Below are positions 1-6,492 of a DNA stretch of 15,319 bases, piece by piece (within the stretch, counting starts at the first letter, position 1; the number at the start of each line of letters is the position of its first letter). A model generated the notes under the pieces. It worked only from the letters and a program-made list of their open reading frames with translations. It searched no databases and was not told the origin of the DNA. The DNA comes from JBGRQB01 sp041725875 (lineage in GTDB: Bacteria > Bacteroidota > Ignavibacteria > Ignavibacteriales > Melioribacteraceae). Position numbers and translations under genes: made by a program. The DNA is taken from NCBI GenBank assembly GCA_041725875.1, contig JBGRQB010000103.1:1-15319 (forward strand), in the 5' to 3' direction.

Positions 1-506
1 TGTTTATTTGGATGTTCGATTTCTGTAAACCTGCTGTTTCTTCCGTCTAGAACAATATTTTTAGCAAGTTGCTCTCTGTCTTTTCTTTCAAGAGATCTGT
101 GAAGTGTTGCAACATATTCTCTTGGAAATTTGTTTGACGGATGAGTAATGTAGTTTGAAAAATCACCATCATTTGTAAGTAGTAAAACACCTGTTGTGTT
201 AAAATCCAGTCGTCCAACCGGAAACACGGTACGTTTAGTCGGGATAAGATCTACAACTGTCTTACGCTTTTGCTCATCTTTGGTTGACGTAATCACACCC
301 TTAGGTTTGTTAAGAATGAAATAAACCTTATCTTCACCCTTAACTTTTTCTCCGTCAAATCTAACATCATCTTTAGAAGGGTCAACCTGGAAAGCAAGGT
401 CGATAACAATTTCTCTGTTAACAGAAATTCTTCCTTCTTTAATAAACTCTTCTGCTTTCCTTCTGGAAGCAACTCCGCATTCACTTAAATATTTATTAAG
501 ACGCAT
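1..506 (-). CDS. rluB: 23S rRNA pseudouridine synthase, RluB/RsuA family (C-terminal part beyond left edge)
   Basis: My translation from ATG at 506 gives 168 codons that stay open to the window edge, so the C-terminal part is missing. The protein opens with an S4 RNA-binding domain (about residues 1-60, MRLNKYLSECGVASRRKAEE). The catalytic domain follows, with the RsuA/RluB signature VGRLDFNTTGVLLLTNDGD, in which Asp101 is the expected nucleophile, and then REYVATL. The family isomerises specific uridines in ribosomal RNA to pseudouridine; RluB acts on 23S rRNA and RsuA on 16S, and the missing half limits the choice. Its start overlaps the scpB stop by 11 nt, giving the common scpA-scpB-rluB order, which favours RluB. 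Translation is probably coupled to scpB. Confidence 0.93.
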   Translation of the reverse strand, partial: MRLNKYLSECGVASRRKAEEFIKEGRISVNREIVIDLAFQVDPSKDDVRFDGEKVKGEDKVYFILNKPKGVITSTKDEQKRKTVVDLIPTKRTVFPVGRLDFNTTGVLLLTNDGDFSNYITHPSNKFPREYVATLHRSLERKDREQLAKNIVLDGRNSRFTEIEHPNK

Positions 507-1146
507 TTTCTTCTCCTTCGCCAGCATTTACTTCCTGTTCAATCTGCTCTTCAATTTCGTTCATCATAATTTTGCGTTTCTGTTCAATAAAATCCTGGTC
601 TTTCATTATATCTTCAATTTCTCTTGGCTTTGGAAGATCTGATAAATCGTTTAGTCCGAAGTAAAACAAAAACTCGCTGGTAGTTCCATAAAGTAATGGC
701 CTGCCAATAGTTTCAGCTCTTCCTTTAATTGTAATCAGATTTTTTTCAAGCAGCGTGTTAATTATATAATCTGAGTTCACACCGCGTATATTTTCAACTT
801 CCGGTTTGGTAATTGGCTGCTTATACGCAATAATAGCAAGTGTTTCAAGCGCTGCCTGACTAAGTCTTCTCTTACTTTTTTCAGTAGATAAAAATCCCAC
901 ATACTTTGCATATTCAGTTTTTGTGGCATATAAAAATCCGCCGGCAATTTTTTTTATATGAAAAGCCGCATCGTATCCCTGATAGATTTCATTTAATTCA
1001 TTAACAGCATCTTCAACGTTTTTGGGCGTTATTTCAGTATCTTTACCGTCAATACCTTTTACGGCACGAATTATTTCCGATGCACTCAAAGGTTCATCGG
1101 AAGCAAATATCAAAGACTCAATAATCGAATTGTAGATCTTCTCCAC
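496..1146 (-). CDS. scpB: Segregation and condensation protein B
   Basis: This 216-aa protein is ScpB, which with ScpA forms the kleisin subcomplex that bridges SMC heads in bacterial condensin and helps compact and segregate the nucleoid. Two winged-helix domains are expected. The family hallmark is plain at about residues 95-175: SQAALETLAIIAYKQPITKP, then EVENIRGVNSD and GRAETIGRPLLYGTT. The start is GTG at 1146, supported by a GGAAGAG Shine-Dalgarno four bases upstream; no ATG lies near. The start sits 29 nt inside scpA, and the end overlaps rluB by 11 nt, so the three genes are probably translationally coupled. After about residue 180 there is a charged, Glu-rich tail (EEQIEQEVNAGEGEEN), a little longer than in short family members. 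Confidence 0.95.
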   Translation of the reverse strand: MEKIYNSIIESLIFASDEPLSASEIIRAVKGIDGKDTEITPKNVEDAVNELNEIYQGYDAAFHIKKIAGGFLYATKTEYAKYVGFLSTEKSKRRLSQAALETLAIIAYKQPITKPEVENIRGVNSDYIINTLLEKNLITIKGRAETIGRPLLYGTTSEFLFYFGLNDLSDLPKPREIEDIMKDQDFIEQKRKIMMNEIEEQIEQEVNAGEGEENAS

Positions 1147-1864
1147 TAGTCTCTTCCAATCTATAAATTACAAAATCATTAAAATTAGGCGATTCTCTTA
1201 AACCAATTTTCTGCATTTTTATCATTTCGAGCATTGCAACAAAAGTTACAACAATTCTTATCTTTTCGTTCATATCTTCAACAAGTTTCAGAAAAGTAAC
1301 TTCACCTGTTTCTTCAATACTGGAAAGTATAAAAGCCGCCTGTTCATCAATTGTTATATTTACTTTTTTTATTTCGTGAACAACCATCTGTTGTTTCTGT
1401 GCAAGCACATTTTTGAAACATTTTATCAGGTCGTAAACAGTAATATTCTTTAACAAAGTATCAAATTCCGGAGGAGCTTCAGTTTCATCTTCCGAAAAAT
1501 TATTTCTGAAAAAAAGTTTTCTCTGATTATTTTCAAAGAAAGTCAGTTCTTCAGACATCTCCTTATACTGCTTATACTCGAGCAGTGCTTTTACAAGATC
1601 TTCACGCGGATCGATCTCTTCCCCTTTTTCATTAACTTCGCGGGGAAGCAGCATCCTAACCTTAATCTGCATAAGAGTAGATGCCATTAAAATAAAATCT
1701 CCGGCCACTTCCAGATCGAGTTTCTGCATTATATGGATATAATCAAAAAACTCTTTTGTGATATGCGATATCGGGATATCATATATATCAATTTCATCTC
1801 TTTTAATAAAAAAGAGAAGCAAATCTAGCGGACCTTCAAAATCTTGTAATCTGATCTTGTACAA
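1118..1864 (-). CDS. scpA: Segregation and condensation protein A (kleisin), TTG start
   Basis: This 248-aa protein is ScpA, the kleisin that links the SMC ATPase heads and binds ScpB. The N-terminal family motif FEGPLDLLLFFI sits at residues 9-20, followed by IDIYDIPISHITKEF. The C-terminal winged-helix part includes the VTFVAMLEMIKMQKI region. The start codon is TTG at 1864. An in-frame TAA (the trpS stop) lies three codons upstream and the next in-frame Met is residue 45 or later, beyond the conserved EGPLD motif, so the TTG is close to forced. Only a weak GGGA stretch precedes it. It lies 6 nt after trpS and overlaps scpB by 29 nt, so it is likely made by coupled or reinitiated translation. 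Confidence 0.95.
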   Translation of the reverse strand: MYKIRLQDFEGPLDLLLFFIKRDEIDIYDIPISHITKEFFDYIHIMQKLDLEVAGDFILMASTLMQIKVRMLLPREVNEKGEEIDPREDLVKALLEYKQYKEMSEELTFFENNQRKLFFRNNFSEDETEAPPEFDTLLKNITVYDLIKCFKNVLAQKQQMVVHEIKKVNITIDEQAAFILSSIEETGEVTFLKLVEDMNEKIRIVVTFVAMLEMIKMQKIGLRESPNFNDFVIYRLEETSGEDLQFDY

Positions 1865-1870
1865 AAGAAT

Positions 1871-2851
1871 TTATCCCATCATCATTTTTTCGCGTACTTC
1901 CTGCATAGTTGCCTGAGCAACTGCTTTGGCGCGTTTTTCGCCATCAGCTAAAATATCTTTTACCTGATCGAGATTGTTTTCATACACAGCACGTTTTTCA
2001 AGAATTGGTGCAAGGAATGATGAAATTCCCGAAGCACATTTCTTTTTGCAATCAAAACAGCCAATTTCACCTGCTCTGCAAGCATTGTTAATCTCTTCAA
2101 CTTCAGGCTGGTTAAATTTTTTCTGATACTGAAAAACAACACAAACTTCAGGATTACCCGGATCTGTTTTTCTCATTCTTCCCGGATCAATTGCTGCTTT
2201 TTTAATGTTGCCTAAAACTTCATCAGGCTGTGCAGAAAGCAGAATTGTATTGTTAAGAGATTTACTCATTTTTGCCTGACCATCCAGACCCGGCAGACGA
2301 GAAAACTTTGTCAGTTTTGCTTCACATTCAGGAAAAACATCACCGTAAGAATTGTTGAATTTTCTTCCAAGCTCTCTTGTTATTTCCACGTGCGGAACCT
2401 GATCTTCGCCAACAGGTACAGCATCACCTTTATAAAGCAGAATATCGGCTGCTTGTAAAACAGGATATCCCAGGTGACCATATATTATATTTTCCAGATT
2501 AAGATCGCGAACCTGATCTTTTAAAGTCGGATTTCTTTCGAGTCGCGCTTTACTAATGAGCATAGAAAATATAAGAAACAATTCGGTATGCTCTTTAATC
2601 TGGGATTGTCTGAAAATAGGACTTTTTTCAGGATCTATTCCAGCAGCAAGCCAATCTATAACCATTTCAATCGAATTGTTATAAATTTCACTTGTGTCTA
2701 AAGTTGTAGTAAGAACATGATAATCTGCAATAAGATGAAAATTATCGTATTCGTTCTGTAATTGCACCCAGTTTTCCAATGCTCCGACATAATGACCAAT
2801 GTGAAGTTTTCCTGTGGGACGCATACCGCTCAATATTCTCTTTTTACTCAT
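1871..2851 (-). CDS. trpS: Tryptophanyl-tRNA synthetase with probable Fe-S cysteine motif
   Basis: This 326-aa class I enzyme charges tRNA-Trp with tryptophan in the cytoplasm. The HIGH motif is GKLHIGHYVG (residues 15-23) and the KMSKS loop is AKMSKSLNN (193-201); GEDQVPHVEITRE is also typical of TrpRS. The length matches the usual bacterial 325-340 aa. Four cysteines, 237, 258, 265 and 268, are spaced C-x20-C-x6-C-x2-C, with a fifth at 272. Thermotoga maritima TrpRS binds a [4Fe-4S] cluster through a very similar C-x22-C-x6-C-x2-C motif, so a cluster near the anticodon-binding region is inferred here. The start is ATG at 2851. It leads the trpS-scpA-scpB-rluB run, and scpA begins 6 nt beyond its stop in the same frame. 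No T-box-like leader is evident upstream. Confidence 0.97.
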   Translation of the reverse strand: MSKKRILSGMRPTGKLHIGHYVGALENWVQLQNEYDNFHLIADYHVLTTTLDTSEIYNNSIEMVIDWLAAGIDPEKSPIFRQSQIKEHTELFLIFSMLISKARLERNPTLKDQVRDLNLENIIYGHLGYPVLQAADILLYKGDAVPVGEDQVPHVEITRELGRKFNNSYGDVFPECEAKLTKFSRLPGLDGQAKMSKSLNNTILLSAQPDEVLGNIKKAAIDPGRMRKTDPGNPEVCVVFQYQKKFNQPEVEEINNACRAGEIGCFDCKKKCASGISSFLAPILEKRAVYENNLDQVKDILADGEKRAKAVAQATMQEVREKMMMG

Positions 2852-2906
2852 AATTTTCTGGATTAAGTGATCAAAATAATTAATTTAAAACGATCATTAA
2901 GATAAT

Positions 2907-2925
2907 GAATTTTAGGGAATTTTAG
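2907..2925. repeat. 9-bp direct repeat at 10-bp period upstream of trpS
   Basis: GAATTTTAG occurs at 2907-2915 and again at 2917-2925, one helical turn apart, in the 143-bp gap between trpS and the CPBP gene. Nearby, TTAAGTGATC (2863-2872) and GATCATTAA (2892-2900) form an imperfect inverted repeat with one extra base. These lie 12-74 bp upstream of the trpS start and might be regulator sites or low-complexity AT sequence. No clear promoter consensus or U-tailed terminator was found in this gap. Confidence 0.35.
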
Positions 2926-2994
2926 TAATTCAATTTTATTATTAAGCCAAATTATTCTTAATCCTCTCTTTATCTGTTTAAGATGAGGAATTTT

Positions 2995-3636
2995 TCAGGA
3001 AATTGCACCTGAATAGAAGTAGATTCCGAGTCCGGCTGTAAAAATCAAATCACCCCAAAAACCATGTTCAATTGCGGTAATTATGGTAGATTCCGTTGAA
3101 TCATAAGTAGTTGCAAAAAAATAGCCGCCAATTGAGCTAAGCACAACTGCAATCCAGTTTCCATATACAATATGTGCAAATCCGAATAAAACTGCATTAA
3201 ATATCAGAAATGTCTGTCTGTTTGAAAACAGATCAGAATATCGATGAAAAATATATGTTCTGAAGATAATTTCCTGCGGATAGACAGAAAGTAACGGATA
3301 GATAAAGAGAACAGCTATCCATAAACTTGTGTAATTGAGAGGAAAATCAAACAAAAGTTCCGGGATAAGAAAAAACATAAAAATCAGCAAAATAGCTGAA
3401 CCGGCTAAAAATCTGTATAAAATTATTTTAAAGGAGCCTTTTTCTCCTTTTCCCAGCAAAAATCTTTTTCTGTTAAAGTTTTTATCTTTTAACAGAGTTA
3501 TCAGACAATAAATTGCCAAAACTAAAATTATTGGAATTATAAATGATTTAAGTTCAACTCTGTGATATGATATTATTATCGGCGCAATTATAAAGAGTAA
3601 AACAAGTTCCGCAATTCTGAAATATTTCCCTTTCAT
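2995..3636 (-). CDS. CPBP-family intramembrane protease-like protein
   Basis: This 213-aa protein is almost entirely hydrophobic, with about six to seven membrane segments (for example residues 8-24, 31-49, 72-92, 105-119, 143-158 and 161-175). It carries the CPBP/Abi motifs in order: QEIIFRTYIFHRY at 121-133 (motif 1, usually EExxxR), FGFAH at 151-155 (motif 2) and EHGFWGDLIF at 190-199 (motif 3). The family includes Rce1-type CAAX proteases, and bacterial members serve in bacteriocin immunity or maturation, though most have no known substrate. The first Glu of motif 1 is Gln121 here while Glu122 and Arg126 remain, so activity is uncertain. The start is ATG at 3636 with a GAGG just upstream. 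It is monocistronic and divergent from the phosphatase gene. Confidence 0.8.
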   Translation of the reverse strand: MKGKYFRIAELVLLFIIAPIIISYHRVELKSFIIPIILVLAIYCLITLLKDKNFNRKRFLLGKGEKGSFKIILYRFLAGSAILLIFMFFLIPELLFDFPLNYTSLWIAVLFIYPLLSVYPQEIIFRTYIFHRYSDLFSNRQTFLIFNAVLFGFAHIVYGNWIAVVLSSIGGYFFATTYDSTESTIITAIEHGFWGDLIFTAGLGIYFYSGAIS

Positions 3637-3715
3637 AACCCTCAGTAAAATTTACAATAAAGTCGTTAATATAAAATTTTCCAATGTCCAATTAAATTTT
3701 AATTAACAGAACCAT

Positions 3716-3765
3716 TTAACATTTTCGTAAAAATTAGTTAACAATTAAGAGAAAATTAGTTAATA
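3716..3765 (+). promoter_or_regulatory. Direct-repeat operator, 22-bp period, upstream of alkaline phosphatase
   Basis: The 12-mer AAAATTAGTTAA occurs exactly at 3730-3741 and 3752-3763, 22 bp apart. Its 3' part extends to TTAACA (3738-3743) and TTAATA (3760-3765), and a third TTAACA lies at 3716-3721, again 22 bp away. The last copy ends 9 bp before the TATGTTTG element. Pho-box operators are direct repeats in 11-bp register placed just before the -10 element in place of a -35, and Bacillus PhoP boxes are TTAACA-like. A phosphate-responsive site is therefore inferred. The intermediate 11-bp positions match poorly (GTAAAA, GAGAAA), so the architecture is not a standard Pho box. Confidence 0.45.
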
Positions 3766-3774
3766 CTGGTTTTG

Positions 3775-3782
3775 TATGTTTG
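3775..3782 (+). promoter_or_regulatory. Possible -7/-10 element for alkaline phosphatase
   Basis: TATGTTTG matches the Bacteroidetes -7 consensus TAnnTTTG exactly; TATGTT also matches 4 of 6 bases of a sigma-70 -10 box. No TTTG or TTGACA stands at the right distance upstream; repeat copies occupy that place instead, as in an activator-dependent promoter. A start of transcription near 3788 would leave a leader of about 45 nt. Confidence 0.35.
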
Positions 3783-3821
3783 TTTCGGCACTAAAAAGGA
3801 CTTCGATATCATTTTATTCAT

Positions 3822-3828
3822 AAAGGAG
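3822..3828 (+). promoter_or_regulatory. Strong ribosome binding site of alkaline phosphatase
   Basis: AAAGGAG lies five bases before the ATG at 3834. It is among the best Shine-Dalgarno sites in the window and fixes the start; several neighbours, such as the gene at 5380, have none. Confidence 0.85.
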
Positions 3829-3833
3829 ATACC

Positions 3834-5339
3834 ATGAAACAAACAAAACTTTCTTCCAAATTATTATTATTGTTCGTTTTACTTTCATCTGCTCTGTTTT
3901 TTGTTGCCTGTTCAGATGATGACGATGACAATCCGGTTCAACCGGAAAATTCAATAACTCAGTACAAAACTCCAAAGTATGTATTTTTCTTTATTGGTGA
4001 CGGAATGTCATCAGCTCAGATTAACCTTACAGAAGCTGCTCTTGCCGATTCTGAATTTAAGTTGTCAAAAACAACTTTATACGGATTAGGTGCTTTAAAT
4101 CTGACCGGCTTCCCTGTTACAGGAATGTCAACAACAATGGCTGCCGACAGATACATAACCGGTTCAGCTGCATCTGCAACAGCATTGGCAACAGGTTCTA
4201 AAACAGCAATTGGTGTTATTTCCAAAACAACTGACAAAACCAAAAACATCAAAACAATGGCAGAAATTGCAAAAGAAAAAGGTATGAGAGTCGGGATAGT
4301 TTCAAGTGTAAGTATAGATCACGCTACTCCAGCCTGCTTCTATGCTCACGCCGATTCAAGAGGGCAATATTACGACATAGCTGCTCAGATGGCTACAAGT
4401 AATTTTGATTATTTCGGCGGCGGATATGCAAAAGGCAATTTCCCGAGCAAAGGAAACGGAGATATTATTTCAAAAATGCAATCTGCCGGATATCAGGTAG
4501 TTACTACCCGCGGTGAATTAAACTCAGCTCAAAACGGGAAAAAATTGTGGGCTTATAATCACACAACAGATGGCTCGGCCGCGCTTTATTATGATATGGA
4601 CAGACCAGAAGATCATATCTCATTAGAAGAGTTTACGCAAAGAGGAATTGACGTGCTTGATAATGACAAAGGGTTTTTCCTGATGGTGGAAGCTGGAAAA
4701 GTTGACTGGGCCTGTCACGCAAACGATGCTGTTGCGGCAACTCACGATATGGTTGCTTTTGACAAATCAATAAAAAAAGCTATCGATTTTTACCACAGTC
4801 ACCCGGATGAAACCTTAATTGTTGTTACAGGAGATCACGAATGCGGCGGGTTAACTCTTGGATTTGCATCTACAAAATATGAAACAGCATTTAATCTGCT
4901 TAAATATCAAAAGGTTTCTTACGAAGTTTTTACAGCTAAAGTTTACGAATGGAAGCAAGCCGGTAATGTAAATTTTGACGGCGCTGTGGATAGCGTGAAA
5001 AAATATTTTGGTCTGGGAAATGCAGCTCTTAACGAAAAACTTGATCTTTCAGATTATGAAATGAACTCTCTGGAAAATGCTTTTAAGAAGACTTTCAACA
5101 ACGAAGATGTTTATCCAAGTGAAGTGGATTATTTATCATTTGGCGGTTACGACGCGTTTACAGTTACCGTAACTCATTTGCTGAATAATAAAGCCGGTCT
5201 TGACTGGACAAGCTACAAACACACTGGAGTGCCGGTTCCTGTTTTTGCAATGGGTCAGGGACAATATGAATTCAGCGGATATTATGACAATACCGACATC
5301 GCAAAAAAAATTATGAAAATAGCCAAACTTCAAAACTAA
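3834..5339 (+). CDS. Lipoprotein alkaline phosphatase, probably surface-exposed
   Basis: This 501-aa PhoA-superfamily enzyme should release phosphate from monoesters outside the inner membrane. Residues 1-26 are a lipoprotein signal with lipobox FVAC (Cys26). The mature end, C-SDDDDD, matches the Bacteroidetes lipoprotein export signal that sends proteins to the outer face of the outer membrane. Active-site positions follow E. coli PhoA: Asp56 (FIGDG), nucleophile Ser111 in GSAASATALATG, His163/Thr165 (HATP), Arg176, Glu286, Asp291, His295, Asp334-His335 (GDHECGG) and His463 (HTG). The Asp normally before the nucleophile is Gly110. His163 and Trp292 replace E. coli Asp153 and Lys328, the pair seen in the Thermotoga enzyme, which suggests different metal preference. 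It has upstream repeats, a strong ribosome site, and a hairpin just after its stop. The PhoA class is clear; surface placement is inferred. Confidence 0.93.
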   Translation: MKQTKLSSKLLLLFVLLSSALFFVACSDDDDDNPVQPENSITQYKTPKYVFFFIGDGMSSAQINLTEAALADSEFKLSKTTLYGLGALNLTGFPVTGMSTTMAADRYITGSAASATALATGSKTAIGVISKTTDKTKNIKTMAEIAKEKGMRVGIVSSVSIDHATPACFYAHADSRGQYYDIAAQMATSNFDYFGGGYAKGNFPSKGNGDIISKMQSAGYQVVTTRGELNSAQNGKKLWAYNHTTDGSAALYYDMDRPEDHISLEEFTQRGIDVLDNDKGFFLMVEAGKVDWACHANDAVAATHDMVAFDKSIKKAIDFYHSHPDETLIVVTGDHECGGLTLGFASTKYETAFNLLKYQKVSYEVFTAKVYEWKQAGNVNFDGAVDSVKKYFGLGNAALNEKLDLSDYEMNSLENAFKKTFNNEDVYPSEVDYLSFGGYDAFTVTVTHLLNNKAGLDWTSYKHTGVPVPVFAMGQGQYEFSGYYDNTDIAKKIMKIAKLQN

Positions 5340-5346
5340 TTACGGA

Positions 5347-5371
5347 TGATGCACGGATTTTCCGTGCATCA
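5347..5371 (+). terminator. Perfect 11-bp hairpin without U-tract between phosphatase and YibE/F genes
   Basis: TGATGCACGGA (5347-5357) pairs fully with TCCGTGCATCA (5361-5371) around a TTT loop. It begins 8 nt after the phosphatase stop and ends 8 nt before the next ATG. The sequence after it is AATATTAAT, not a T-run, so it is not a standard intrinsic terminator. It may be a weak terminator, an mRNA 3'-end stabiliser, or a structure that limits translation of the following gene. Confidence 0.5.
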
Positions 5372-5379
5372 ATATTAAT

Positions 5380-6492
5380 ATGAAAAAAAATTCCAACCTT
5401 ATATTCACTCTTGTTATATTTTTTATTTCACTGGTCTTATGGATCTTGCCAACCGGATTTGAAAATCCGGCTCTTGTAAAAAACAGTCTGCGCGAAAAAG
5501 CAGAAATCACTAAAACAGACAATCGGGATTTACAGAAATATGGACTGGTAACAACCGGAACTCAGTTTATCAATATGGAAATATTAACCGGTGAGTTTGA
5601 AGATTCTGTTGTTTCATCAAAAAATGTGATGATGGGACAAATGAGTTTTGACAAAGTCTACAAACAAGGTGATATAGTTTTAGCAGTTATTGAAAAAGAA
5701 AACAGCAAAATTAAAAGTGCACGGGCAGAAGATATTTACAGAATAAATGTTGAACTAATATTGTTTGTTTTGTTTTCTCTGTTTCTTGTTCTTTTTGCTG
5801 GGTGGACAGGCTTCAAAGCTCTTCTCTCTTTTGTTTTTACTGCCCTTGCAATCTGGAAAATTCTAATTCCTTTTCTCTTAAAAGGGATTGCCCCAATTAC
5901 TGTAACTCTTCTTATTGTTTTTATTACAACGACAGTAATTATTTTACTGATAAGCGGATTTACAAAAAAAGGAACTGTTGCTCTTAGCGGATCAATAACC
6001 GGAGTTTTAATAACCGCAGCTTTATCAGTAATTTTCGGGTATTTTTTCCGTGTGCCCGGAAGTGTAAAAGAATTTTCCGAACTTTTGCTTTATGCTGGAT
6101 TTGTTGATTTGAATCTCTCTGATATTTTGATTTCCGGAATTTTTATTTCAGCGGCAGGAGCAGTGATGGACGTTGCAATGGATATCAGTGCAGCACAGGA
6201 CGAGCTAATTGAAAAATCTCCTAATCTGACAAAAAGAGAATTGATTTTATCTGGTTTTAAAATTGCACGACCCGTAATTGGTACAATGACAACAACTTTG
6301 CTTTTTGCTTACTCCGGAAGTTTTATGTTTGTCTTTATGGTTTTTATGGCAAAAGGAACACCGGCAATCAATATTTTTAATATCAACTTTGTGGCAGCGG
6401 AAATTCTTCATACAATGGTCGGGAGTTTTGGATTGGTTCTGGTTGCACCTGTAACGGCAATTATCGGAGGATATGTTTTTACAAAAAAGTAA
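5380..6492 (+). CDS. YibE/F-family multi-pass membrane protein
   Basis: This 370-aa protein belongs to the YibE/F-like family, whose biochemical role is not established. Residues 8-24 form a first membrane segment. A region of about 100 residues, likely extracytoplasmic and with a small beta-rich look (about 28-120), follows. Then come about seven more segments, near 123-141, 145-168, 171-193, 200-222, 248-266, 297-322 and 346-367. The family signature is the polar stretch GAVMDVAMDISAAQDEL at 260-276, with GTMTTTLLFAYSG at 301-313. The ATG at 5380 has no Shine-Dalgarno site and follows the hairpin by 8 nt, so expression may depend on the phosphatase transcript. Its stop abuts that of the convergent gene. 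A link to phosphate is only suggested by position. Confidence 0.85.
   Translation: MKKNSNLIFTLVIFFISLVLWILPTGFENPALVKNSLREKAEITKTDNRDLQKYGLVTTGTQFINMEILTGEFEDSVVSSKNVMMGQMSFDKVYKQGDIVLAVIEKENSKIKSARAEDIYRINVELILFVLFSLFLVLFAGWTGFKALLSFVFTALAIWKILIPFLLKGIAPITVTLLIVFITTTVIILLISGFTKKGTVALSGSITGVLITAALSVIFGYFFRVPGSVKEFSELLLYAGFVDLNLSDILISGIFISAAGAVMDVAMDISAAQDELIEKSPNLTKRELILSGFKIARPVIGTMTTTLLFAYSGSFMFVFMVFMAKGTPAINIFNINFVAAEILHTMVGSFGLVLVAPVTAIIGGYVFTKK

Noticed and set aside
293..484. A 63-codon open frame on the minus strand
   Set aside because: It is a shifted frame inside the real RluB gene, whose S4 and GRLD motifs are read in another frame from 506 to the left edge.
2852..2994. A T-box or other tryptophan-sensing leader before trpS
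   Set aside because: The 143-bp gap has no T-box-like structure, no Trp-codon leader peptide and no U-tailed terminator that I can see.
5340..5522. A 60-codon minus-strand open frame after the phosphatase gene
   Set aside because: It runs antisense to the hairpin and the YibE/F start, with no ribosome site or domain.
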